Of a DNA stretch of 64,000 nucleotides, positions 50,140-62,300 are shown one piece after another. The notes beneath the pieces are model-generated. The model worked only from the letters and a program-made list of their open reading frames with translations. It did no database searches and was not told the DNA's origin. Position 1 is the first letter of the stretch; each line of letters starts with the position of its first letter. The stretch comes from Austropuccinia psidii (lineage: Eukaryota; Basidiomycota; Pucciniomycetes; Pucciniales; Sphaerophragmiaceae), in contig JALGQZ010000002.1 in the NCBI GenBank assembly GCA_023105745.1, positions 40,531,997 to 40,595,996 on the forward strand, written 5' to 3'. The position numbers and the translations under genes are program-made.

Positions 50140-50354
50140 CATGCCAATTGCTCTGCAGTTGACTCATTGGGGCAGAAGTATTAACCAGATATGCAGTATG
50201 GACTGCATATCTAGCTTTGGTAATATTTGCCTTGTGCAGTGCCACTGGTAATGTTCTTGTCACAAAACGAGTATTGACTCTGGCTGAGTAATACTGCCTA
50301 GCAGTATTACTCTCTTGCATATTTTGCAGTCTACGCACTGCAAGTCCTGCATTG
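50140..50354. repeat. Right hAT inverted end and subterminal TGCAGT array
   Basis: Copies of CTGCAGT, TGCAGT and ACTGCA repeat in both orientations up to the element end. Confidence 0.8.
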
Positions 50355-50362
50355 CCACAAGG

Positions 50363-51658
50363 TAAAACAAGCCAAGGTTAACATAGCTTTTATTTAATAA
50401 CATTTCAGAAATCTGATGTTAATAAAATTCAGATAATGATCTTGTATTAAGCTTCTTCCTGTAAGTAAAATTCATCCTTTTCTGGTAAAGAATCTCTTTT
50501 AATTTTATTCAATTTGACTACATTACTTTTAGATCAAACTTATAAGTCCTCAGAATTTTCCGACTCAATTTTGACCACATAAAATCTTTTGAATTGGATT
50601 TCAGGTTCAATAGTTCTTTCATAATTTTGACTTAATCTCTTCTGTTTCAGAGGTTTTTATTATAATTATCAGTAATAGCTCCACTGAAGCACGTATTGTA
50701 ATGAGCTTTTTTTGAAGGAAAGAAAACCTATATTACCAAGGTAAATGTCCCATTTGAATCACCATATGAAAGTTGAATTTGTTATTTTTTTGCCTCTTAA
50801 AGTTTTAGGAATTAAATTTTTTGAAATTTATAAAAAGAGAAGTAAATTTGTTTCCATCATAGTAGGCTCTAATAATCTTCCTTTTTTGGCGTGATTTTAA
50901 ATAAATAATAAGAGAAAATAACAGGTAAAATAAGTGAGTTTCTTTGGCATAATTCAATTGAAGAAGGCACATGAAAAAAATCATCTCCTTTGGGGGAATA
51001 AGATTTAATAAAAATTCTTTTTGAAGGTTTTTCAAGTCACATCAAAAAACAAATTAACACTTTTTTTCATTCATAAAAAGCAGTTTTGGTAAGGCTTAAA
51101 AAAGTTCATTGTGAATTCTCAGTGCTCAACTCAATTATCATATTTTTTTATTTTATCATCACTATTAAATACCTACACAAGATTTTCTTATTAAAATGTG
51201 AAAAAATGGCATTAATTAATGATAATAAATTGGATTTATTCTTATATTTTGTGGTTAGAATTATAAAAAAGCATCATTGTTAAAAAGATGAGGTAGACTA
51301 TGTATGAACCCAAACAGCCACTTTGTAAATTTTAGAGACAAAAATTCATTTTTCAAACAAAATTTTAGACTTGGAAGTCTTAAAAAAGGCGTTTTTTGCT
51401 TTAGTTTTATGGAAATGCTCAGGTTTGAGTTTTCTAAAGTGTTTTGTGAATGTTGGTGTTCAGCTTTAATTGGATCAGATTAGCTCAAAGTAGATTTTTC
51501 CTGGACTCGCTGCGTTGAGTCTGGTCAACTGATTCCGTCCGGCAGCACTGTCGATTAGTCTGATTTGTTTTCCGTCTCAAGGGATTTCCTCAGCCTGATT
51601 TATTTTTCATAATCCTCAAATACGCCAATCTTTCAATTTCTCATCGTCAGCAGATATC
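50363..51658. other. Intergenic; promoter side of the zinc-knuckle gene
   Basis: Mostly AT-rich without a gene. GC rises from about 51480 on, and the last 170 bp are probably promoter and 5' UTR of the gene starting at 51659. Confidence 0.5.
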
Positions 51659-53391
51659 ATGTTTGGAAATGTGAGTTACTTTTCCTCATTTTTCTTATGG
51701 AATCAGAAAACTCATACTTTTATTAACCACAGTACATCAGGTCGATGCCAAAGCTCAACGACAGTGAAGAGCGTGGCAAGAACAAATCATCCATCACAGG
51801 CTCCCATTCGACGAGCTTAAAGTATAGCAGAGGTTCAACTGGCTTCGGCAAGGCTTCGGCCTTTACTCGTTGTCAAAAATGTGAAAAATTTGGGTGAATT
51901 CAATATTGCCTTTTCTTGACATGACGAATGATCTTTGCTTATCACCATCACTTCCATTTTGATACTAATTTCAGTCACTACACCTATGATGTATGTAGCC
52001 TGCTCCGATCTTTGAGGTTTTGCTTTGTCTATGGTTGATCAGCTGACATTGCAACCCTTCTCAAGTGCCCAGTTAAGACTGCACCCTACAAATCCAGACC
52101 AACACGAACCCAGCAACTGCTTAACCCTAAGGTTAAGGACTCCCCATCGGTCGAAGTTCCTTTAGAGTTTTTATCCAAGAAAGGAATGGCGGCGAAAATT
52201 CTCGAATCCAACGAACAGGCCAGACGAGAAGCTCAGTCAGCCTCAATTGCTCCAAAGTCATCCAAGTCTGCAGAGCGTAAAAAGTAGGCTCACACTTCCG
52301 GGCGTCTTATCAGGATTTCTTAGTTTGCTGATGCATGTTCTTTCAGGAAAGCCAAGTCGGTCTCGAGCTCCTCTCCAACCTCATCCTCTTCATCGCTCGA
52401 CTCCGACTCATCGGTTTCTTCGGACTCTGGATCGTCAGATTCAAATTCCACCTCAGATATATCTACTGATTCTGATTCAAGTGATAGTAGCTCATGCAGC
52501 TCTTCCCATGAACGGCGTCGAAGACCACTCTCCCCGGAGCCTTCGCCCAAGGCGTACCGCACTACCGCCCAGCGCTCTCGCCGACCTTCAAGCCCTCATT
52601 CCCCAGCTTATCGTACCCGCCATCCTTCTAGGTCTCCTGCTTCTCCAACCTATCGCGTCCGCCACCCTTCCAGATCTCCAACACCGGTCCATCGCCCTCG
52701 ACGCTCTTCCAGATCTCGGTCACCAGCCTATCGTACTCGTCGTCCTTTGGCATCTCCTGTTCCCGCTCGTCGCAATCGGCATCCTTCCAGATCCCCTTCT
52801 CCGCCTCATCGCACTCGTCGCTCTTCCAAATCACCTTCCCAGGTTTATCATACCCGCCGCCCTTCCAGATCTCATTCCCCGGCTTATCGCACCCGTCGCC
52901 TTTCCAGATCTCCTTCCCCCGTTTATCCCACCCACCACCTTTCCAAATCTCCTTCCCCTGTTTATCATGCTCGGCGCCCTTCGGCATCTCCTCCCCCCAC
53001 CCATCGTGCCCGATATCCTTCTCGATCTCGCTCCCCTGCTTATCGTGTTCGTCACCCATCCAAATCACCCTCCCCAGCGTATGGCACTCATCGCCCTGCC
53101 AAATCACCCTCCCAGGTTTACCGCACCCGCCACTATCCAATATCCCCTCCTGTGGTCCATCGCAATCATCCTGTGTCGAGATCTCCTTCACACACGTCTC
53201 ACGTTTCTCGCACTTCACTCAGTCCTACACGAAAGCGATATGATAGTCGCCCTAGTGGGAGAGAAAGCTATAACTCAAGGTCGCATCGATATAAAGAGCA
53301 AGACCATTACGCAGCAACAAGATATGAAGATCGGCGAAGCCATGCCAGATTTAGAAAGAGACGGGGAAATAGTGACGATAGTATCAATTAA
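51659..53391 (+). CDS. CCHC zinc-knuckle protein with Ser/Arg/Pro-rich tail (SREK1IP1-like)
   Basis: Exons 51659-51670, 51733-51893, 51975-51990, 52066-52283 and 52347-53391 join in phase to give 483 residues. The protein starts MFGN. A single zinc knuckle (C51, C54, H59, C64 in CQKCEKFGHYTYDC) is followed by PYKSRPTRTQQLLNP, which matches the layout of SREK1IP1/ZCCHC10-type proteins linked to splicing factors. Then come an acidic Ser-rich stretch (52350-52500) and about 300 residues of degenerate SPSPxYRTRRPSRS-type repeats. The RS-like tail suggests nuclear splicing-speckle partners (inference). The 16-nt exon 3 is unusually small but is needed for the knuckle. No defects seen. Confidence 0.85.
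52560..53200 (+). repeat. Degenerate coding repeat, about 42-48 bp unit
   Basis: A unit similar to CCTTCCAGATCTCCTTCCCC plus TATCGTACCCGC recurs at least a dozen times. Because the unit is close to a multiple of three, other frames on both strands also stay open. Confidence 0.8.
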
Positions 53392-54199
53392 GAATTTTAG
53401 TGCTCCTTCTTTCATACATTCATTGCACAACGTTCATAATAACATTACCTATTGATTACTGATTAGGCAACTGTTTAACTGATGGGTTTCCCACAACTTC
53501 ATGTACCTTGTCAAATTCATATCTGCCCCAATCTTTTGTTTTAGATCACAAACACTGAAACACCTAGTTCGCTGACAAATTTGTCAATATTGGGCAATTG
53601 AGAATGCAAAAGTATTGTTTGTGCTATACTTTCCACCTCAAATACCAAACTTCATCTTGGCAGAAACTAGCTGAGCCATTTAAGCCAGCTTTGTTATTCC
53701 TTGATGACTAGTGCTAGGAGTTTTGACTTTGTGGCAGTGATTTGATACAATGCCCACTAAAAATTTTTGCCTTTGAGCTTTCTGCTGGTGCCTTTGTGGA
53801 ATTTTGATTAGTTTCTTGTGTATTGTTTTTGGGTATGAAAAAAGGAACTTGAAATATTTCATGAAAAAAAGAACTTAGCAAGTTTCATGAAAAAAATTTG
53901 AACCCAAGCAAGCAAAATTAATTCTGTGAGCTTTTTGTGGATAAAAAGCTGAATGTAGTGTGGGAACTCCTCTTGTGTGGGATTAAAATGAGGCAGTACC
54001 TGGAGGGGGAAATCACAGGTAACTAGTTTTGAATTGCTAATAACTCCTATAACCAAGGGTGTATTGCCTGCCCCTCCTAAAATACTGAACAAAATCTTCC
54101 TTGGAGCTCACAAACCAAAATAAAATTAGTAAGTGGCTTTACAACTGCAGAAGACAAAATTCAGCAGTCTCAAATCAGACCTATTCAATATATTATATG
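53392..54199. other. 3' flank of the zinc-knuckle gene
   Basis: Moderate GC content. Open frames at 53680-53862 and 53859-54092 on the minus strand have no recognisable domain. I see no gene I can support. Confidence 0.4.
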
Positions 54200-55865
54200 A
54201 AAAATAATGTTAGTGATTTTGATTAAATTTTGAGATTTTAATGAAATACTTGTCTGTATAATTTTTATTTTTTGGTGAACTTAGGGGTGAGTGGTTTCTT
54301 CTTGGTGATAAAATTTTGTTAACATGAATTATTTAAGTGTTTAGAAAATATTTGATGAGTGTTGATAAAGGTAATTTTATTAAGGTAGCTATAATAAAGT
54401 AAAATAATTTTTTAAAGGTTTATTATTTTTTTAAGATTTGTTGATAATAGGATAAAATTGTATTTGTTAAATTGAGAGGTAAGATTCTTTGATATTGAAT
54501 TTTTTAAAGGGGTAAGTTATTTTTAGGTCTTGATAAATGGTGTTAATTTTACTGGATAAAATATTTTAATAGAGTAGTAACCCTAATCTTGGGTACTGGA
54601 TATTTTTTATTTTTTATTTTAATAATAAGATTCCACTGAGCTTAGCTACTGGGAAATCTTCAACACTATACTTCCACTGAGCTTAGCTACTGGGCAAGTA
54701 AATTTACTATGATATACTGGACTACCTCCCAGGTGAGGGATGAATTATTCCTATGCTCCTACTGTGCAGGGGATATAATGTGCATGGGATATAATGTGCA
54801 TGGGGGATTTTGAAATTTGGGGGGAGAGAGCCCTTCTATTTATACCTTTTGGGAGCCCAGGGGGCCCTCCATGGGAGCTGTCCTTTTCCACTTTAATTCC
54901 TCTTGATTTCATCATGTGACTCTGTTTTTGGTGAGGACCTTTCTTGCATGGGTCAGGTGATTTAAGGTTTGGTGATAATATTTTCTCTGCACAGCCTCCA
55001 TTCATCACATGATGGTCTTTTGGTGAACTAATTATGAGGTGATATTATTGTATTTTCTTTGCATGCATGAGGTGATTTAATTTTGGCTGAGGATTTTTCT
55101 TGTGCACAGCCTTTTTTCTGTCACATTATATTCTGTTGGTGGTTGTAGTATCACATAAGGACTTTGTATTTCCTTTGCATATGTCATATTTTAGGCTTGG
55201 TAGAAGTGGCTGTTTAATTTATGCAGGCGTCCTGGCTGTGTTTCTTCTTTTGAACTTTAAAATGAGGTCAGGTGATAATTTCTTTCACTGATGAATTAAA
55301 TGTTTTTTTATGAGATGATGTGATTTTTGAGTTTTAAACATTCTGTGCATAGTCATGTGGTTGAGATTTAATTAAAATTGTGTACTACATGCAGCCTGTT
55401 GTAACTAGCTTTGGTTTTCATGAGGTGATGAGTAGTGTAAATAATTCTGATTAGGAATTCCATGGGATTTAGGTTTGCATCATGTGAATTTCTATGTTGA
55501 ATGCAAGGTGGCTGTGTAACTAATGCATGTGTCATTTCATGCTGTATGAGTCCTGTGGCTATAAGGGGGTGTAAGGCTGGGTGGGGTGTGTAATTTAAAG
55601 GGTGGTACATTATTTGTTGTAACTAGTTTGCTATATGTAACTTGATTTTTTACATATGAATAGTGAAATTGAATAATTTATTTAAACATATACACTGCCC
55701 TTTGGTTCCTGTGCTATGGTTTTATGAGTTAAATCCAGCTTCTTGCTGTAAAATTGACATTTTGGTGTAAAATTTGAGTGTAAGTCTGTGTGTAGGCTGG
55801 ATTTACTGCTGTTATGAGGTACTATGAGCTTGAGCCTGGTGAAAAAAATGGTATGGAATACCACA
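54200..55865 (-). repeat. Probable 3' LTR of a third Gypsy family (left edge not fixed)
   Basis: The minus-strand sequence TGTGGTATTCCATACC starts right after a purine tract (GGAAAGGGGGA, 55876-55866) downstream of pol, so an LTR should start at 55865. A TATAAATA box (54844-54837) and GC-richer U3-like DNA follow. A 22-23-bp direct repeat (TTCCACTGAGCTTAGCTACT) lies at about 54632 and 54671. I could not find the other LTR end. Confidence 0.5.
54837..54844 (-). promoter_or_regulatory. TATA box in the probable third-family LTR
   Basis: GGTATAAATAGAAGGGCTC on the minus strand, about 1.0 kb after the LTR start. Confidence 0.45.
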
Positions 55866-55954
55866 TCCCCCTTTCCATTTAATGCTGTACCCAGCATTCC
55901 AGGTGAGAGCTCCCTATTCTTCATCTGATTATGTGGTCTCCTCAGATACCTATT

Positions 55955-57486
55955 CCTCATTTATTGATTCATCTCCTTCACTTTGTTCTTCTTCTGTGTC
56001 TTCTTTTGTGTCTATCTTTCCTCTTGGGTAAAACCTTCTTGCTAATTCTGTTCCATCCAGCTCCTCAAGTTCATATGGTCCATTGTTTATTTGTCTGATT
56101 ACTCTGCAGGGTACATTCCATTTGTTTTTGAAAAGTAGTTCCCAATTAGTTTCTATTGCTTTGTTGTAAACCAGGACCAAATATCCTGGATTAAGTGGTG
56201 ATCTTAGTTGGTGTGCCATTCTCCTATCCCAATATTTCATTGAGTCCTCCCTTGATTTTTTGAGTTTTTCTGCTGCTTTCCTTCTCATTCCTTCTTTTCC
56301 TTCTAATTGTTTAGCTCTGGCTTCCAATAATTCCTCAGTTATGGATATTTTGTGCCATTCTACTGCTAAATAGGTTTTTGTTTCAATGTCAATTGGTAAT
56401 ACTGGTAGTTGTCCAAATTGGAGTTCAAATGGTGAGAAACCAGTTGTTCTTTTAGTGGAAATTCTGTCAGCCAATGTCACTAGTGGTAGATATTTTTTCC
56501 ATTTTCCTCCACTTTCCCCACACATTTTGACTAGTGCATCTTTGAGTTGTTTATGGCCCCTTTCCACCATTCCTTGAGACTCTGGGTAATAGGGTGTGGT
56601 GACTTTGATCCTTGATCCTTCTTTCTTTACTGCATATTGCAATTATTTTCCAAACTCTGGCCCCCCATCAACAGTTACTAATTTTGGTGAGCCATACCTG
56701 CATATCCATTCTGAGATGAACCATTCTGAAACTGCTTTTGCTGTTAATCTGACTAGTCCAACTGTTTCCCACCATCCTGAAAAATCATCTCTGGCCAAAA
56801 CCATATACTTTCATCTTCCAGATTTGATATGGACTGCATCCATACTAACCCTTCCAAAATTTTTTGATGTTGCTGTAAATTTTCCTTGTTCCCTTTGTAA
56901 GTTTTGACTTTTCTTTTGGCAGGCTAGGCAAGATTGAACCCATTTCTTGACTGATTTCTTCATTCCTTCCCACCAAAATCTTGCTTTAATTCTTCTATAA
57001 GCTTCATTTCCCCTCTGTGGCCCATTTCTTCATGAAGTGACTTGAAAATGTAGCTTTGAACTTGTTGAATTGATATCACCGATTGAGGGTTGGGGTTGTT
57101 TCTTGTTAGCTGGCCATCTTCCAAGAAAAAGTTGGATGACCTTCTTTTAATCCGTCTAAATTATTCATCTTTACTTGATTGTTATTTTTTCATTTTAATT
57201 AAGTATTCTTGCATTCTCTTCTAAAAGCCTTCTTGTTTGGTTGGTACTTGTATTCCTGAAAAATGGAGTGAATTTACATTCTTAGCCCCAAATCCAGGGT
57301 GTGGCTTGATCCAATCTTCTTCTTCATCAAATTCTGGTGCATCTTTATCTTCTTATTCTAAGTTTTTGGGTCTTCTGGATAGCCAATCTGGCATAGTGAA
57401 AGTCTTCCCTGGTTTGTGTACCAAATCAAAGGAAATAATTGAATGAAAGCCACCCATCTTGCCATGGGGGCATTGGGTAAGCAAGG
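55955..57486 (-). pseudogene. Third Ty3/Gypsy family, pol C-terminal relic cut by another Gypsy
   Basis: Begins with the end of RNase H (FDLVHKPGKTFTMPDWLSRR) and continues to the integrase: zinc-finger part (HRGEMKLIEELK, SCLACQK), core MDAVHIKSGR, LVTVDGGPEFGK, SQGMVERGHKQLKDALVKMC (D, D and E kept), and a C-terminal domain ending ARRFYPRGKIDTKEDTEEEQ. The last 230 residues are uninterrupted. Upstream frameshifts and stops include TAA just after GGPEFGK. It differs clearly from the other two Gypsy pol genes here. The 5' part of pol should continue beyond the window, behind the inserted Gypsy element. Confidence 0.85.
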
Positions 57487-57494
57487 GGTGTTTA

Positions 57495-59329
57495 TGTAAG
57501 GTGTGGATATGAAACTTTGATTAAAAATCAAGTACTTTTCCTGTCCTCAAAATTTGTATAAGGTAAAATTCAGTTAAAAATAGTATGAAATATTATTTTT
57601 AAGAGAAAACACGCCAATTTTATTGTTTATAACTTTATTAGTATAAAACAATAATATAAAAATTTATTGTTTTACCAACAATAAAGATTTATCCAAAAAA
57701 TACTCTACAAGAGATATTTTAAGGCTACAAAAGAAATTTCTTCAAGAGCAATTTCAATTGGAATTAATTGAGCAAAGAGCTGCAAGCAATTAATTAAAGA
57801 ACAAAGTCTTTAAAAAGAATATTAAAGAGAAAACACGCCCAAAAGTGACCAGAGTGAATTTGGAAACAAAGTGACAAAGTTAACAGTGATGAAAGATGCT
57901 TTAATTCACTTTTGGGGTGGTTCAGGGGTAAAAATGATTATAAGAGTTACAAACAATGATTATAATGATTTTTTCACGTGGTTAAAAGGATTAAAATGAT
58001 TTAAAAGTGGTGGTTGGAATCTTTGATTGATTGGTTTAACAGTTTTAAACTAATTAATAAAAGGAAAAGATTCTAACATGAAGAGAAAAGTGGGGCAAAG
58101 AAGACATTCTTTTATAGCCATCAATTCTCTTACTCCAAAAGTAAAATTTACTCTTGTCAGTCGTGAAAAACAGTCTGACAACAGAAAAGCCAATTATGGC
58201 ATCATTGAACCCTGGTTTAGACCAAAAAGGGCTGGTTTAAGCCATTTTTAGCCATTTTTAGCCATTTTAGACCCTTAAATCAGCCATTACTATAGCAATA
58301 CCAGGCCTAGAGCCTTCAAAACACGTCAGAATGTGTGTCAGAGGTGTAGAAACCAGTTAAAACTGTTTTTATTATGATTGTTTTATCTTAAGAGTAGTTT
58401 TACCTTCTTGGCAACAGCTAAAACTACCCCAGTTGGTATCAAAACCTCATCATCAATTGAGTCCACAGACCCTGTAACTCAATTCCAGGCCAAAAGTGAT
58501 GAACTTTTGCGTGAATTTTGACATCCCACGCCTGTCAGCAAGGATTTTGGGGGTCTAGCTCCCCCTTAGAGCTGGAGTTCCTTTTCCCCCCCAAATTTAA
58601 TCTTTCCAATTTATTTTTCCTTTAATTCCTCATCATGTATTATACTTATAATTTACACATGTAATTCAATTCAATTGTACAGTACAATACAGTAATAATT
58701 GACACCTCATATGTAAATCAAAGTTCACTTATGTAATACACGCGCACATTTTGACATTTCAATTGAATTCAATTGAAAATACTTTAATTCCTCATAACTT
58801 CTAAACTAAACACAACACCTCAATTTTAACACAAAAATTGATGGTTAACACCACATGTGGTGTGAATTAAATTAAGGTTTTGAGGATTTTCAACTTTTGT
58901 ATTGAAAATACTAAAAACTTAATTTAAGCTTATTTAGAGTTGAGTTACAAAAATTTCACTCAGAGGTGACCCCACCTGATTTTTTATGAGGAATCCAATG
59001 GTGAAATAAAATTTATATGTTTATTTATTGGATAAAAAGTTATAATAAATTTTATTTAACTTTTTTCCAAATTTATTTATTTTTTCACAATTTTGTTAAA
59101 ATTTCATTTTTACTTAAATTTTTCAAGTATAAATGTAATTTTATATTTACAAAATTTAAAGTAATTTTATTTTTAAATTATAATTAATTTTTTATTTTTA
59201 ATATAATTTTATATTTATATTTTATATTTTTATTTTAATAATATAAATAAATTTATTTTATTTATATTAATATGTTATTTTTTATATTTGTGGTCTTTTG
59301 GGTATATGAAATTACCTCTAAGGCTCACA
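57495..59329 (-). repeat. 3' LTR of the recent Gypsy element, 1835 bp
   Basis: Minus-strand start TGTGAGCCTTAGAGG follows the polypurine tract; the end is CCACACCTTACA. It matches the solo LTR at 25657-27450 over its full length. A local triplication of TTTTTAGCCA occurs near 58245-58270, absent in that copy. Confidence 0.93.
58110..58116 (-). promoter_or_regulatory. TATA box in the Gypsy LTR
   Basis: GGCTATAAAAGAATG on the minus strand, kept in the solo LTR at about 26850, with pyrimidine-rich DNA just downstream. It is the probable retrotransposon core promoter. Confidence 0.6.
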
Positions 59330-59341
59330 TTCCCTCCCCCT
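59330..59341 (-). promoter_or_regulatory. Polypurine tract of the recent Gypsy element
   Basis: AGGGGGAGGGAA directly precedes the LTR start TGTGAGCC and lies just after the gag-pol stop. Confidence 0.75.
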
Positions 59342-59352
59342 AAAAAAGAATA

Positions 59353-62300
59353 TTACTTTGTAATATTGGTGTTTCTAGTGTGTCTGAATCTCCTCAGGAG
59401 TTTGGTGGCTTCTGGTATATCTTTCTCTTCTAACCATTCATCTTCACAAGTTGGGTCACTGTACCTAACAAGGTATTCCCTTACTTTCTTGGTTCTTAAT
59501 TTCCTTTCTTTAAGAACTTTGGTTATTTTCTTAGTACCAGATGTCTCAATAGGAGGTATAACTTGGGGAATCTTATTCCTCAAGGGAAATTTCTCAGCAT
59601 CACTAGATTTGTATGGCTTTATCAAGCTTACTGGAAATGTAGGGTGCTTATTGCTAAGTTCTTCAGATAACTCTACTTCAACAGCATTTTCTCCATGGAG
59701 GGCCTTAATCACAAAAGGTCCTGCAAAGGAGTCTTTTAACTTTTTACATCCTTTGATGTTATTGAAGTTAGTGGTGGATACAAGAACTAGGTCCCCCACT
59801 TTGAAATCTGGAGTTGCATGAGATTTATCCCATTTGTCTTTAGCATATGCAAAAGAGTCCTCCATGCATCTCACTGCATGCTTTCTAGCTTTGTCTAGCA
59901 TTCCTTTGAAGCTAGCAGCTGTGGGATGTATTTCAATTAAGTCTTTCCTCAAGGAATCTTGGGGTAACTTGGGGTTCCATCCTTTTTCTAGAATAGCAGG
60001 AGTCTGATTGGTACTGGAATGGATTGATCTTTTATATGCTAATTCCAGTGCTGGTAACAGAGTACACCAATCATGGGTAAATCCATCACAATCTTTGAAT
60101 TCAAGGCCATATGCACAAAATCTTCTCACCATGTCCTCTAAGGTTTGGATCATTCTTTCAGCCAGACCATCAGTTTGTGGGTGGTAGGCTGTAGAGAAAG
60201 ACAGTTTTGTGCCAAATAATTGGTGAAGATTTGTCCATAGAGCTGAAGTGAATTTGGGATCTCTATCACTGATGATATTTGTAAATATCCCAGTCCATGA
60301 CACTACTCTATTCCATATCAGAAGAGCTGTATCCATGGCTGTATCATCTTTGTGACATGGTAAAAAGATTGGAGTTTTACTGAATCTGTCCACAATTACT
60401 AGGCAAGCATTATAGCTCCTGTCACCTCCTGGTGGTAGGCCAGTTACCCAATCCATATGGACAATTTCCCAAGGTCTGTTTGGTTCTTGGATTTTCATCA
60501 TATTTCCAAGTCTTTTGCCAGTGGATTTATTTGCCTTTTGGCATCTGTCACAGGTTTTGCAATATTCTGCAACATCTTTTTGCCACATTGGCCACCATAT
60601 GCAGGTCTTTACTTTCTCTCTTGTTCTGTCCTCAGAAAGATGTCCTGAAAAGGGACTATCATGGCATTCTTTCGGTACAAGATTGATTAATGACCTGTCT
60701 ACAACTGTCATGACACATGTGTGCTTGGTTCTGTGGTAAATTATACCATCCAGTAGGTGAAATCTCCCTTCATTATAAGATTTTCTCCATACTTCATCCA
60801 AGGCATGTATTAGAGAGTTGTCTTTACAGTCTTTGTTAAGTAATTGGCATAAGATGCTACAATTCTTATCTTGAGTGTAACTATTTCTGACTTCTTCAAA
60901 GAAGGTGGTGTTCAAGTCTGTAACACTTATTCCTTCTATTGGAATTTGTGGTGAAGCTTCTTCTGGAACATAAGCAGGATTATCAATGTTATTTGGTAAT
61001 GGCCATCTGCTTAGTCCATCTGCATTCTTATGAATATTCCCATCCTTATGAACAATAGTCATATTGCCTCTGTATTCTTGTATGGCTATTTGCCATCTGA
61101 GCATGTGTCTGTTAGGTGTTTTCATGTTCAAAAGTGATTTCACAGCTGTACAATCTGTTATTACTTCAAAAACACATCCCTCTAAGAAATAGTTCAATTT
61201 CTCTAAGGCCCAGACAAGGCATAGACATTCCATTTGACTTGCTCCATATCTGGCTTCAGTTGGTTTGATTTGCCTGGATATGAAACATATTGGTCCTTCT
61301 ACAGGTTTGTCATTTATGATCTGAACTTGGTGAAGTGCAGCACCTAGTCCATCCCCTGATGCATCAATATACAGTTTGAAAGGCAATTTAAAGTCTGGCA
61401 TCAGTAAGAGTGGAGCAGTGGTCAATGCTTCTCTTAGAGACTCAAAAGCTTTGACTCTGTCAACAGTCATCTCAAATACTGTGTCTTTGTCACACAACTT
61501 ATAAAGTGGTCTTGCTATGGATGCAAAGTCTTTAATGTGTTGCCTGTAATATCCTGCAAAACCTAAGAATGACTGAATTTCCTTCTTATTCTGAGGCATG
61601 GGTTTTAACAATACTGCTGCAACTTTGTTTTTATCAATTCCAAGGGACAAACCAGATACAACATGTCCTAGTGCCTTAAGTTCTTTAAATCCAAAATGAC
61701 ATTTCTTCAGGGAGATTTTCATGTTTACTGATTGGATTTTTGTCAAAACTCTTGATAATCTGTACATGTGCTCCTCCCAAGTCTTTGAACAGATAATAAT
61801 GTCATCAATGTAAATGATTAACCATCCCTCTGAGAGTTCCTCAGGGAAGATTTCATTCATCATTCTTTGGAAGTGTGAAGGTGCATTTTTGATACCAAAG
61901 GGCATCCTTAAGTATTCATACACTCCACAATGAACAATAATTCTCAAGTATTTTCTTGCTCTTGGTGTTACTACATTTTGATGGAATCCTTTAAGGGCAT
62001 CCATAGTGGTTATATAAACTGCTTGAGATATTTGAGTAAGGGCAATTTGGATTTTTGGTATTGGGTATCTGTCTGGAACAGTGTAAGTGTTCAGAGCTCT
62101 AAAGTCCCCAACCATTCTGGATTTTCCATTATGCCACGCCACTATGACTGGTGTAGTTATTTCTACTTCCTCATTGTGGCCTACTTTTCTTATTACACCA
62201 AGGTCTAGAAGTTCTTTGATATGAATTTCTAGAGCTTCTCTTGATTTTGGACTTGCTGGATAAGCAGGTCTTCTTAAGAGTGGTGGATAAGGTCTCTCAA

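Larger units (their letters stand above)
46585..50354 (-). mobile_element. hAT transposon, 3770 bp, perfect 8-bp target duplication
   Basis: CCACAAGG flanks both ends (46577-46584 and 50355-50362). The ends CGATGCAGGACTTGCAGT and CAATGCAGGACTTGCAGT are 18-bp inverted repeats with one mismatch. The first and last roughly 230 bp are studded with ACTGCA/TGCAGT motifs in both orientations, as expected for subterminal transposase-binding sites. The transposase gene is on the minus strand. Base composition is higher in GC than the surroundings. Confidence 0.93.

Noticed and set aside
52628..53218. 196-codon antisense open frame
   Set aside because: Follows from the repeat periodicity of the SR tail; no start context, splice evidence or known domain.
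52247..53455. 402-codon open frame on the plus strand
   Set aside because: It is out of frame with the spliced zinc-knuckle gene and composed of frame-shifted repeats (Leu/Pro-rich).
59288..59821. 177-codon open frame on the plus strand
   Set aside because: Antisense to the gag-pol gene and crosses the LTR edge; a shadow.
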